Below, in pieces: positions 7,041 through 14,141 of a stretch of DNA of 15,127 bases. The position numbers were made by a program, and so were the translations under genes. Each line of letters starts with the position of its first letter. Within the stretch, counting starts at the first letter, position 1. Source of the DNA: Syntrophaceae bacterium UBA6109 (GTDB taxonomy: Bacteria > Desulfobacterota > Syntrophia > Syntrophales > UBA6109); contig DIWJ01000075.1 of assembly GCA_002428445.1 (NCBI GenBank), forward strand, positions 18,491 to 33,617, written 5' to 3'. The notes beneath the pieces are model-generated. The model was not told the origin of the DNA. It worked only from the letters and a program-made list of their open reading frames with translations, and made no database searches.

Positions 7041-8290
7041 ATGTTCAAGAACCTGTATTACGGATGGTGGGTCGTCCTCGCCTGTTTCATCATCGGCCTC
7101 TACGTGAGCGCCGCCACCTTCTTCGGCTTCACCGCCTTTTTCGAACCCATCCGGCAGGAATTCGGCTGGAGCTACACGCAGATCTCGTTTGCCACGAGCC
7201 TCCGCGGGTTCGAAATGGGCATTTTTGCGCCAATCGTCGGCTTCCTCGTGGACCGTTTCGGTTCGAGGAGACTGCTCTTCTGGGCGGGACGATCGTGGTC
7301 GGCATCGGCCTGATCCTGATGAGCTTCACGACCTCCCTGCCGATGTTTTACCTGTCCATCCTGTTCATTGCCCTCGGCGCGGGCGGAACGACGAGCGTCG
7401 TCACCATGACGGCCGTTGCGATCTGGTTCAAGAAGAACGTGGGTCTCGCGCTCGGCATCATGGCATCGGGATTCGGGGCCGGCGGCGCGCTCATCCCCGT
7501 CATCGTTTTTCTGATCGACGAAACCGGCTGGCGGATGACCGTGGTGATCCTGGGGGCGGGGATGCTGCTTCTGGGCATTCCCCTGTCGCTCGTCGTGCGG
7601 GACCCCTCTGAAGATCTTGAACCGGCTACCGATGGAGCCGCCGGCGCAGCGGCGGCCGGCGGCAAGGTGGAGAACCCCGGCAGGAAGACGGCGACCTTCC
7701 GCGACATGATTACGAGCAGATCTTTTCTTTACCTGAATCTCGTCGAAGCAATCCGGATGACGGCGATCACCTCCGTGGTCACCCACCTCATGCCCTATCT
7801 CGGCAGCATCGGCATGACGAGGGCCTCGGCCGGAGCCGTGACCGCGGCGCTGCCCCTGGTGAGCATTGTCGGGAGATTCGGTTTCGGCTGGTGGGGCGAC
7901 CGCTTCGACAAACGAATCGTCCTGGCAGCGACTTTTTTCATCATGAGCGGGGGGCTGTTCGCCTTCTGCCACGTAAAGTCCTTCTGGGTCCTGGTGCTTT
8001 TTGTTCTTCTGTTCGCTCCCGGTTTTGGAGGGGGCATGGTCCTGCGGGGGGCAATGCTCCGGGAGTATTTCGGGATGGCCGCCTTCGGGAAGATGCTGGG
8101 CATCGTGCTCTGGACCGGATCCATCGGGGGAATCGTCGGCCCCACCCTCGCGGGATGGGTCTTCGACACCCTGGGGAGCTACACTCCCGTCTGGTACGGG
8201 TTCTGCGCCCTCTCCGGAGCCGCCATTTTCCTCACCATGAAAATCCGACCGGCCGTCTCTTCCCGCGAGACTCCTCCCGCGCGCCCCTGA
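7041..8290 (+). pseudogene. MFS transporter interrupted by a 1-nt frameshift (disrupted gene or sequencing error)
   Basis: The reading frame from ATG 7041 (MFKNLYYGWWVVLACFIIGL) encodes the first MFS membrane segments and the loop motif GFLVDRFGSRRLLFW, then shifts at about 7281-7287 and hits a stop at 7311-7313. The correct continuation is in the -1 frame: GGTIVVGIGLILMSF onward to the stop at 8288-8290. Adding one G to TGGGCGGG restores LLFWGGTIVVGIGL, so a base was lost in a G run. The restored protein would have about 416 residues and 12 membrane segments, with a central cytoplasmic loop near EDLEPATDGAAG and a second MFS motif GRFGFGWWGDRFDKR. It resembles monocarboxylate or oxalate/formate-type MFS carriers; the substrate is not deducible. 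It follows the selenoprotein gene by 38 nt, so the two may be co-transcribed. The ribosome site is weak. Confidence 0.85.
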
Positions 8291-8300
8291 GACTCCTGTC

Positions 8301-8329
8301 TTGACAAGGCCTTCCGCCGGACCGATACT
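8301..8329 (+). promoter_or_regulatory. Sigma70-type promoter for the membrane protein/redox operon
   Basis: TTGACA (8301-8306, perfect -35), a 17-nt spacer, and GATACT (8324-8329, 4 of 6). Predicted initiation near 8336 gives a short leader to the ATG at 8360. It lies 10 nt after the stop of the MFS gene, so it separates the two transcription units. Confidence 0.7.
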
Positions 8330-8359
8330 TCCGGCGACGCCCAAGGGGAGATCCGAGGC

Positions 8360-9217
8360 ATGACGAAATCCTTCCGCCGATGGCCCTTGCGCGGCTGGGC
8401 CGGGCTTGCCCTTGTCGCCGTTTTCTGGCCCCTCAACTGGCTGCTGCCCGGCCCGAGGACGCACTGGGGTTTCTTTCCCCTCTGGCTGGGCTACTGCCTG
8501 GCCGTCGACGCCGCCGTCTTCTTCCGGAAGGGCTCCTCGCCGTTTTCCCGGGACCCCTCCGGATACGCAGGCATGTTTCCGGTCTCGGTCCTCGCGTGGT
8601 GGATCTTCGAATTCGTCAACTGGCGGACGGGCAACTGGGTCTACCTGGGGGAGGAGCACGTCGGCCCGATCGGCTTTTTTCTCCTGTCGTCGCTGAGTTT
8701 TTCGACGGTGATTCCCGCCGTCTTCGGGACGGCGGAACTGGTCGGCACGTGGCGCCCGATCCGGGACATGAAACCGTCTCCCCGGCCGGCGCCGACGCGG
8801 CCGTTCCTCCCGGGAATGTTCGTCTCCGGGTGGTGCATGCTTGCGCTCCTTTTCCTCTGGCCCCGCTATTTCTTCCCCTTCGTCTGGCTCTCGGTCTTCT
8901 TCGTCCTGGAACCCGTCAACGCCTGGAGAGGATACCCCTCGCTCCTGGGATTTCTCGCCCGGGGCGACCGGCGCCCCGCGATCGCCCTCTCCCTGGGCTG
9001 CCTCGTCTGCGGCTTCTTCTGGGAGATGTGGAATTTCCTCTCCTATCCGAAATGGATCTACGAGATCCCCTTCGTGGGATTTCTCAAGGTCTTCGAGATG
9101 CCGATCCTCGGCTATGCCGGCTACATTCCCTTTTCCTGGGAGCTCTTTGCCTTCTATTCCCTCGTCCTGGGTCTTGCGGGCAGAAGTTCTTCCGTTGATT
9201 TTACCGGCAAATTTTGA
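8360..9217 (+). CDS. Uncharacterised polytopic membrane protein with FFWEMWN motif
   Basis: A 285-residue integral membrane protein whose function I do not recognise. ATG 8360 follows a GGGGAG...GAGG region. About eight hydrophobic segments are visible, among them LALVAVFWPLNWLLP, FPLWLGYCLAVDAAVFF, PVSVLAWWIFEFVNW, GFFLLSSLSFSTVIP, GMFVSGWCMLALLFLW, PFVWLSVFFVLEPVNAW and LSLGCLVCGFFWEMWNFL. It is unusually rich in Trp and Phe. The densest conserved-looking block is FFWEMWN...KWIYEIPFVGFLKVFEMPILGY followed by PFSWELFAFYSL near the C-terminus; acidic and aromatic residues buried in membrane helices (WEMWN, FEMP, WELF) suggest a binding pocket. A remote likeness to heterodimeric lycopene-cyclase-type membrane domains came to mind but I cannot support it. 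It is the first gene after a good promoter and precedes the glutaredoxin by 57 nt. Confidence 0.85.
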   Translation: MTKSFRRWPLRGWAGLALVAVFWPLNWLLPGPRTHWGFFPLWLGYCLAVDAAVFFRKGSSPFSRDPSGYAGMFPVSVLAWWIFEFVNWRTGNWVYLGEEHVGPIGFFLLSSLSFSTVIPAVFGTAELVGTWRPIRDMKPSPRPAPTRPFLPGMFVSGWCMLALLFLWPRYFFPFVWLSVFFVLEPVNAWRGYPSLLGFLARGDRRPAIALSLGCLVCGFFWEMWNFLSYPKWIYEIPFVGFLKVFEMPILGYAGYIPFSWELFAFYSLVLGLAGRSSSVDFTGKF

Positions 9218-9274
9218 CAAGATACTTTCCATTCGGATGCAGCAGCCTGCCGGCATCGTCAAGGAGGAACGCCC

Positions 9275-9523
9275 ATGAAGCGAGTCAAGGCCTATACGCT
9301 CAGCACGTGCAGCCACTGCAAGGCGGCAAAGAAGTTCCTGAACGACCACGGCATTCCCTTCGAGTGTACGGACGTGGACATGCTTTCGGGCAAGGAGCGC
9401 GCGGACGCGATCGAAGAGGTCAAGAAATACAACGCCCGCTGCACCTTTCCGACCATTCTCGTCGGCGATGAAGTGGTCGTGGGCTTCAACGAGCAACAGC
9501 TCCGGGAGGCATTGGGCCTGTGA
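9275..9523 (+). CDS. Glutaredoxin-like thiol-disulfide protein
   Basis: An 82-residue single-domain glutaredoxin/NrdH-size protein starting at ATG 9275 after a perfect AAGGAGG site. The active-site motif is CSHC (Cys12, Cys15), and the cis-proline motif is TFPTILVGDE, followed by VVGFNEQQLREAL, which is the usual glutathione or target-binding end of the fold. CSHC differs from the classical CPYC. In anaerobes without glutathione such proteins are often reduced by another reductase; the next gene, a ferredoxin-thioredoxin reductase homologue whose GTG start overlaps this stop codon, is the obvious candidate. Cytoplasmic, no signal peptide. The family assignment is firm; the reductant is inferred from the overlap. 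Confidence 0.93.
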   Translation: MKRVKAYTLSTCSHCKAAKKFLNDHGIPFECTDVDMLSGKERADAIEEVKKYNARCTFPTILVGDEVVVGFNEQQLREALGL

Positions 9524-9855
9524 ACGACGTCGAAAAGCTCTACGAGGCGCTGCGGAAGATCCACGAACCGAAGGGATACTTCTTCAATACGGACCGGGAG
9601 CGCGTCGACGATCTCCTCGCGGCGCTGCTCCTCAACCGCGGCCGCTACGGCTACATGTGCTGCCCATGCCGCCTGGCCGCCAACGATCGCGAGAAGGATC
9701 GCGACATCATCTGCCCCTGCGTCTATCGCGAGCCGGACGTGAAGGAATTCGGGAGCTGCTACTGCAATCTCTACGTCTCGCGGGAATGGAACGAGGGGAA
9801 GATCCCGCGCGCCTACGTCCCGGAACGCCGGCCGCCGGAGAAACTCCAGTACTGA
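9520..9855 (+). CDS. Ferredoxin-thioredoxin reductase catalytic-chain homologue (4Fe-4S)
   Basis: A 111-residue protein starting at GTG 9520, which overlaps the stop of the glutaredoxin gene (GTGA). Seven cysteines occur in the FTR pattern: MCCPC (Cys47, 48, 50), IICPC (Cys65, 67) and SCYC (Cys80, 82). In the family four of these bind a 4Fe-4S cluster next to a redox-active disulfide and transfer electrons from ferredoxin to a thioredoxin in two one-electron steps. The spacing here (C50 to C65, C67 to C80) differs from the plant-type CPC-X16-CPC-X8-CHC, and the last motif is CYC, not CHC, so the catalytic histidine is replaced by tyrosine. This is the FTR-like group of anaerobic bacteria and archaea. 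No variable subunit is present. The partner is most likely the adjacent glutaredoxin. Confidence 0.9.
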   Translation: MNDVEKLYEALRKIHEPKGYFFNTDRERVDDLLAALLLNRGRYGYMCCPCRLAANDREKDRDIICPCVYREPDVKEFGSCYCNLYVSREWNEGKIPRAYVPERRPPEKLQY

Positions 9856-9856
9856 C

Positions 9857-10300
9857 ATGAAATACTCGGAAGCTCAGCAGGGAAGAGTCTTCGTTCTCCG
9901 CCTGGAGGACGGCGAGGTGCTGCACGAAGCCGTCGAAGGCTTCGCCCGCGGGAAGGGCATCCGTGCCGCCGCGCTCATCGTCGTCGGCGGCGCCGACGAG
10001 GGAAGCCGTCTCGTCGTCGGTCCGGAAGAGGCCAGAAGCAGCCCCGTCGTGCCCATGGAAACAACCCTCGGGAACGTGCATGAAGTGACGGGCACCGGGA
10101 CGATCTTCCCGGATGAAAAGGGAAACCCGATCCTCCACCTGCACATGGCCTGCGGCCGGAACGAGGAGACGGTCACGGGCTGCGTCCGCCGCGGCGTAAA
10201 GGTCTGGCATGTGATGGAGGTGGTCCTCTTCGAGCTGACCGGCACGGCGGCGACGCGCCGGCTCGAGCCGGCGACGGGATTCGAATTGCTGCAACCGTAG
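9857..10300 (+). CDS. PPC/DUF296-domain protein
   Basis: A 147-residue protein beginning one base after the stop of the FTR-like gene, so clearly in the same operon. It consists of one PPC (DUF296) domain: [20 protein letters not shown] near the N-terminus, [15 protein letters not shown], then [25 protein letters not shown] and [14 protein letters not shown]. His75, His94, His96 and His118 fit the metal-binding histidines seen in prokaryotic PPC proteins, which form trimers. In plants the domain accompanies AT-hooks in DNA-binding proteins; the bacterial single-domain form lacks an AT-hook (none is visible here) and has no established function. Automated labels such as 'DNA-binding protein' are therefore not supported. 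Its place behind two thiol-redox genes hints at a metal or redox-linked role. Confidence 0.9.
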   Translation: MKYSEAQQGRVFVLRLEDGEVLHEAVEGFARGKGIRAAALIVVGGADEGSRLVVGPEEARSSPVVPMETTLGNVHEVTGTGTIFPDEKGNPILHLHMACGRNEETVTGCVRRGVKVWHVMEVVLFELTGTAATRRLEPATGFELLQP

Positions 10301-10308
10301 CCGGACAT

Positions 10309-10334
10309 CCGCCGGTTCCGCAATCTTCCGGCGG
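10309..10334 (+). terminator. GC-rich hairpin after the PPC gene, possible terminator
   Basis: CCGCCGG (10309-10315) and CCGGCGG (10328-10334) form a perfect 7-bp stem with a 12-nt loop, 8 nt after the PPC stop. There is no real T-tract afterwards (CATCCCCCCGTTT), so it may only weakly terminate or may stabilise the 3' end. Confidence 0.35.
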
Positions 10335-10372
10335 CATCCCCCCGTTTCAAAATAAGAAACCCCGCAAACGGG

Positions 10373-10401
10373 TTGACAGAATTCCCCGTTTCCCCTACTC
10401 T
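10373..10401 (+). promoter_or_regulatory. Sigma70-type promoter for queF-yhhQ-pgpH
   Basis: TTGACA (10373-10378, perfect), 17-nt spacer, TACTCT (10396-10401), which keeps the three most conserved -10 bases (T, A and final T). Expected initiation near 10408, 45 nt before queF. Immediately upstream are inverted repeats CCCGTTT (10341-10347)/AAACGGG (10366-10372) and the nested GTTTC (10344-10348)/GAAAC (10356-10360), a possible operator. I see no preQ1 riboswitch in the leader. Confidence 0.65.
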
Positions 10402-10452
10402 CCCTCGATATCGCCGTGGCCTTACGGGCACTGGAAGGCAGGAGCCGCGACC

Positions 10453-10884
10453 ATGAAAAAGACGAACAGGAAGAGAACCGCCACGGGAGCAGCCGAAAAA
10501 ACGGATCTGGACGACCTGACCCTGCTCGGCGGGCAGACAAGGCCGGTCCGGAAGCTGGAGACCTTCCCGAACCACCATCCCGGACGCGACTACACGATCT
10601 CGCTTTCGACCGACGAGTTCACCTGCATCTGCCCGAAGACGGGCCAGCCGGACTTCGCCAGGATCCGCATCGAGTACGTCCCCGACCGGCGCATCGTCGA
10701 GTCCAAGTCGCTCAAGCTCTACCTCTGGTCCTTCCGCGAAGAGGGGACGTTCCACGAACACGTGGCGAACGTCATCCTTGACGACCTCGTGAAAGCCCTT
10801 GCGCCCCGGATGTGCAAGGTGACGGCGAACTTCGCCGTCCGCGGCGGCATCGCCATCGCCGTCGAGGCGGAGTACCGCAAATGA
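10453..10884 (+). CDS. queF: preQ1 synthase: NADPH-dependent 7-cyano-7-deazaguanine reductase QueF
   Basis: A 143-residue unimodular QueF of the Bacillus type. It reduces the nitrile of preQ0 to the aminomethyl group of preQ1 with NADPH, the step before insertion into tRNA in queuosine synthesis. Hallmarks are CPKTGQPDF with the catalytic Cys60 and Asp67, the QueF signature [14 protein letters not shown] (from Glu83), and TFHEH with His101 and Glu102. The N-terminal 20 residues are basic and probably disordered. ATG 10453 follows GGCAGGAGCC, an acceptable ribosome site. Its stop codon overlaps the start of yhhQ (ATGA). The rest of the preQ0 pathway (queC, queD, queE, folE) and tgt are not in the window. 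Confidence 0.97.
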   Translation: MKKTNRKRTATGAAEKTDLDDLTLLGGQTRPVRKLETFPNHHPGRDYTISLSTDEFTCICPKTGQPDFARIRIEYVPDRRIVESKSLKLYLWSFREEGTFHEHVANVILDDLVKALAPRMCKVTANFAVRGGIAIAVEAEYRK

Positions 10885-11603
10885 TCGCGGCCGTTCCGCA
10901 GGGCGAAGCCCGCCCGCGATACCTGCCTGCGGTAGCCGCGGTCTTCGTCACGTCGCTGGTCATCGCGAATATCATCGCCGCCAAGCTCTTTGCGGTCGGC
11001 TCGGTCGTCCTGCCGGCCGCGGTCGTGATCTTTCCCGTCTCCTACATTGTCGGCGACATCCTGACGGAGGTCTACGGGTACGCCCGCGCCCGCCAGGTGA
11101 TCTGGATCGGCTTCGCCTGCAATCTCCTCGCCGTCGCCGCCATCGAGATCAGCATCCGGCTTGCCCCCGTCCCCTTCTGGAACCTCGGCGCCCTCGGCTC
11201 GGCGGAGCTTTCCCAGCAGGCCTATGCCGCCGTCTTCGGAACGACGCCGCGCCTCCTCGCCGCTTCCTTCGCCGCCTACCTCTTCGGAGAATTCCTGAAC
11301 GCCTTCGTGCTTGCCAAGATGAAAATCGCGACGGAGGGACGGCACCTCTGGATGCGCACGATCGGCTCGACGCTCGTCGGCCAGCTTGCGGACTCGCTGA
11401 TCTTCATCACCCTCGCCTTCTGGGGAGCAGTTCCTCCGGCGGCGCTGGGAATGATGATCGTCTCGCAGTGGCTCGCAAAGTCCGCCTATGAAGTCGTCGC
11501 CACGCCCCTCACCTACCTGGTCGTATTCCGCCTCAAACGCACCGAAAACGAGGATTTCTACGACGTCGGCACGCGCTTCAACCCGCTGCTCTGGAGGAGA
11601 TGA
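10881..11603 (+). CDS. yhhQ: Queuosine precursor transporter (YhhQ/VUT family)
   Basis: A 240-residue inner-membrane protein with about six hydrophobic segments, starting at ATG 10881, whose last bases overlap the queF stop as ATGA. The family block [16 protein letters not shown] is followed by [20 protein letters not shown] and [20 protein letters not shown], which is the classic YhhQ region. Later segments are [40 protein letters not shown] and [19 protein letters not shown]. The E. coli homologue imports preQ0 and preQ1. Pairing with queF fits: the cell can salvage imported preQ0 and reduce it. The stop codon overlaps the start of the next gene, again as ATGA, so all three genes should be translated together. 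Confidence 0.95.
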   Translation: MIAAVPQGEARPRYLPAVAAVFVTSLVIANIIAAKLFAVGSVVLPAAVVIFPVSYIVGDILTEVYGYARARQVIWIGFACNLLAVAAIEISIRLAPVPFWNLGALGSAELSQQAYAAVFGTTPRLLAASFAAYLFGEFLNAFVLAKMKIATEGRHLWMRTIGSTLVGQLADSLIFITLAFWGAVPPAALGMMIVSQWLAKSAYEVVATPLTYLVVFRLKRTENEDFYDVGTRFNPLLWRR

Positions 11604-13948
11604 GTTACTTGGGAACGATGGATTTATTCAAGCGTTTGCAGGCCGCCGCCGTCGGCTGGTCGCCATCAGGAAAGGGCAGGTCGCCAGGCAGGTTGCAGAT
11701 CGTTCTGCTGCTGGTCTTGTTGATCCCCCTTTCTGTGTTTCTGAGTGCCCTGCTCACCCGCCAAAGCCATCTCAGCCTTCCCGTCTATCAACCGGGCGAT
11801 ATTGCCCGTGCGGACATCATCATCCCGGTGGATGCGCTCATGGAAGATGAAAAGGCTACACAGATCCGTAGAGCGGAGGTGAGAGCCAGGGCATTACCGG
11901 TTTATCGATTTCATCCGGCCTTACAGGACGACCAATCGTCCCGTCTGAAGGCTGCATTTGACCAATCCAGAGCCCTGTTAGGGTTGGACCCGGCGGGAAA
12001 GTCGTCGTCCGGAAGGACCCGACATCAGTTTCGAATATTGCCGGCCGCCGTGAAGGATCAACTTCGTTCGACGATTCAAGGTCTCGGTGTAACACCGCCG
12101 GTGGATCCCCTGCTTGTTTTTCTGGTGAGGGAAGGCTTCAAATCACACCTGGAAAATCAGATCACCCTGTTGCTGAAGGATGCCCTTTCCTCTTTGCTGA
12201 TTCCCGATGACACCCGTTTTGCCGGCGGGAAAGAATACATTATCACAACGGATATCCTGACGGGTAAGTCGGAAACCGTCCCGGTGAGCCTTCTGGTCCC
12301 GCTCCCCGAGGTCCACGACAGACTCAACCGGCAGGTCGGCCAGAGTTCCCTTGCCGCCGCCAGCCGCCCGCACGTACTTCGAATCCTGAAGAATCTGGTC
12401 GTGCCCAATCTGACATTTGACGAATCTTTGACGGCGTCAAGGCAGGCGGAAGATGTCAAGAATGTTGACCAGGTCTTGCGAAGGCTGAAAAAAGGAAAGA
12501 TTGTGCTCCGCCAAGGCGATGAGGTCGGAGCAGACCAACTGGTTCAGATTGAGGCGCTTCGAAAACTTTCGCCGGCCGGTTCCTCAATGACACAAACCGC
12601 CGTGATGGCCTTGCTGATCTATACGCTCTTGACGGTCTTTGTATTTTTCCTTTCTTCCATCATCAAAACCCAGTGGAGCTATTTGAAACTGGTGGGATTC
12701 CTGATTCTTACCTTGAGTGTGAATCTCATCCTGCTGGAAGTCTCATGGTTTGTTTTCGAATCCGTCAGCCAAAGCTTCCCGGCCTCACCATTGAAGGATA
12801 AAGCCTATTACTTCTACCTGTTGCCGTTTGCCTACGGTTCCATGTGTGTCACCTTTCTGGCCGGCGAACGATGTGCCCAGATTTTTACCCTCTTTTTCTG
12901 CGTGCTGGCGGGGCACTCCGTCGGAACAGATGCCTACGGTTTTTTCTATATTCTGATTACCAATATGCTGGGGATTATTTTCCTGCGGAAAGCCGCGCAG
13001 AGAATTCGGCTCATTGCTGCAGGATTTTATCTCGGCTTATCCGCTGCAGTCCTGTACCTGCTCCTCCAGGCTGCCGGACGGGTGCCGCTGGATGTGGTCA
13101 GCGGAAGTTTCGGAGCTGCGCTGGCATTCCTTTCCGGGCTTCTCAATGTTGTTTTCCTGATATCCACGGTTCCGCTGTATGAGCGCATTTTCATGGTGAC
13201 GACAGAAATTCGGCTCTCCGAACTTGGCAGCTTGAACCTTCCGCTCATCAGGGAGATCATTCGAAAGGCACCGGGAACTTATAATCATAGCATCGCCGTC
13301 GGTACGCTCTGCGAAGGCGCAGCCAAAGCGATTGGTTTAAATCCGCTCTTCCTGAGAATCGCCAGCCTGTACCACGATATTGGAAAGACCTTTCACCCTG
13401 AATATTTCGTGGAGAATCAGAAGGAGTTCAATCCGCACGAACGAATCGGTTGCCAGGAAAGCGTCCGTATTTTGGAGAGCCACGTGACGGACGGAATCTC
13501 CGCCGCGAGGAAGGCAAGGTTACCTTCCTCTATCGTCGACATGATTCCCCAGCACCACGGAACCAAACTGATGAGATTCTTCTACGAAAAAGCCAGAAAG
13601 GAAGCGGCAGCGTCGGGAAGGGAAGTTCATGAAGATTCATTTCGCTATCCTGGTCCCAAGCCACAGACGAAAGCGGCCGCCATTTTGATGTTGGCGGACG
13701 CCATAGAAGCCGCCTCGCGGACGATCAACGACCGCTCCCGGGATAAGCTGTTCTCTCTCATCCAAAAGATCATTACCGACGCGACCGAAGACGGACAATT
13801 TTCGGAATGCGACATCACGCTTTCGGAAATCAACCTTATCACCTACAGCTTCCTGGAAACCCTTGCCAGTTACTATCACGATCGCATCGCATATCCGGGC
13901 TTCGATTTTGACGGGCGGGGCTATGCCGATGGAAATGTGCCGCGGTAA
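11600..13948 (+). CDS. pgpH: PgpH/YqfF-like 7TM-HD domain cyclic-di-AMP phosphodiesterase
   Basis: A 782-residue membrane protein with the PgpH layout. One N-terminal membrane segment (about 33-53) is followed by a large extracytoplasmic 7TMR-HDED domain (about 55-330), seven membrane helices (about 333-540) and a C-terminal HDIG domain. Metal ligands are present: YNHS (His563), YHDIG (His592-Asp593), NPHERIGCQES, IPQHHGT (His652-His653) and MLADAIEAASR. Listeria PgpH, of about 700 residues, hydrolyses c-di-AMP to pApA; whether this one uses c-di-AMP is inferred from family. The start is uncertain: ATG 11600 overlaps the yhhQ stop but touches its own GGAGGAG, so TTG 11609 (9 nt after it) or ATG 11618 may be used. 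Base composition is visibly more AT-rich than in queF and yhhQ. The usual phoH and ybeY neighbours are absent. Confidence 0.92.
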   Translation: MSYLGTMDLFKRLQAAAVGWSPSGKGRSPGRLQIVLLLVLLIPLSVFLSALLTRQSHLSLPVYQPGDIARADIIIPVDALMEDEKATQIRRAEVRARALPVYRFHPALQDDQSSRLKAAFDQSRALLGLDPAGKSSSGRTRHQFRILPAAVKDQLRSTIQGLGVTPPVDPLLVFLVREGFKSHLENQITLLLKDALSSLLIPDDTRFAGGKEYIITTDILTGKSETVPVSLLVPLPEVHDRLNRQVGQSSLAAASRPHVLRILKNLVVPNLTFDESLTASRQAEDVKNVDQVLRRLKKGKIVLRQGDEVGADQLVQIEALRKLSPAGSSMTQTAVMALLIYTLLTVFVFFLSSIIKTQWSYLKLVGFLILTLSVNLILLEVSWFVFESVSQSFPASPLKDKAYYFYLLPFAYGSMCVTFLAGERCAQIFTLFFCVLAGHSVGTDAYGFFYILITNMLGIIFLRKAAQRIRLIAAGFYLGLSAAVLYLLLQAAGRVPLDVVSGSFGAALAFLSGLLNVVFLISTVPLYERIFMVTTEIRLSELGSLNLPLIREIIRKAPGTYNHSIAVGTLCEGAAKAIGLNPLFLRIASLYHDIGKTFHPEYFVENQKEFNPHERIGCQESVRILESHVTDGISAARKARLPSSIVDMIPQHHGTKLMRFFYEKARKEAAASGREVHEDSFRYPGPKPQTKAAAILMLADAIEAASRTINDRSRDKLFSLIQKIITDATEDGQFSECDITLSEINLITYSFLETLASYYHDRIAYPGFDFDGRGYADGNVPR

Positions 13949-14127
13949 TCACCTGCCCCCGACGGATATGCCGGATCCGCCTTTCAATTCCGCTCCGTTC
14001 AAAGCATCAGATACCGGCCTGAAAGTCATTATAGGCCCATATCCGGCCCCTGTATCTGTCTCTATGCTTCCGGTACGGAGATTCTGATCAAGAAGACCCG
14101 GCGAGGTTGGTTTGCTTTTTCCAGCCT
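13949..14127. other. Gap between convergent pgpH and racemase genes, with imperfect inverted repeat
   Basis: No gene is supported. CAGATAC (14008-14014) and GTATCTG (14052-14058) are inverted repeats around a GC-rich interior that can itself pair (GGCCT 14016-14020 with AGGCC 14033-14037). No T-tract follows, so it is a poor intrinsic terminator for pgpH, though it could form a structured 3' end. Confidence 0.35.
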
Positions 14128-14141
14128 CTACTTTCGCCGGG
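14097..14141. terminator. Long hairpin spanning the 3' end of the racemase gene, possible bidirectional terminator
   Basis: CCCGGCGA (14097-14104) pairs with TCGCCGGG (14134-14141), and inside it GGTTGG (14105-14110) can pair with CCAGCC (14121-14126) with one G-U. The racemase stop codon (14130-14128) is in the asymmetric internal loop. No U-run follows on either strand, so termination activity is uncertain. Confidence 0.3.

Noticed and set aside
7281..7313. Programmed ribosomal frameshifting in the MFS gene
   Set aside because: There is no slippery heptamer or obvious downstream stimulatory structure, and MFS genes are not known to use it; a lost G is simpler.
9214..9242. TTGACA at 9214-9219 as a promoter for the glutaredoxin gene
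   Set aside because: The sequence 16-18 nt downstream (around ATGCAG) has no acceptable -10 box, and the hexamer overlaps the stop of the preceding gene.
7172..9496. Very long minus-strand open frame of about 774 codons
   Set aside because: Composition is dominated by Arg, Gly, Glu, Pro and Asp as expected for an antisense frame; it crosses several well-supported plus-strand genes and a promoter.
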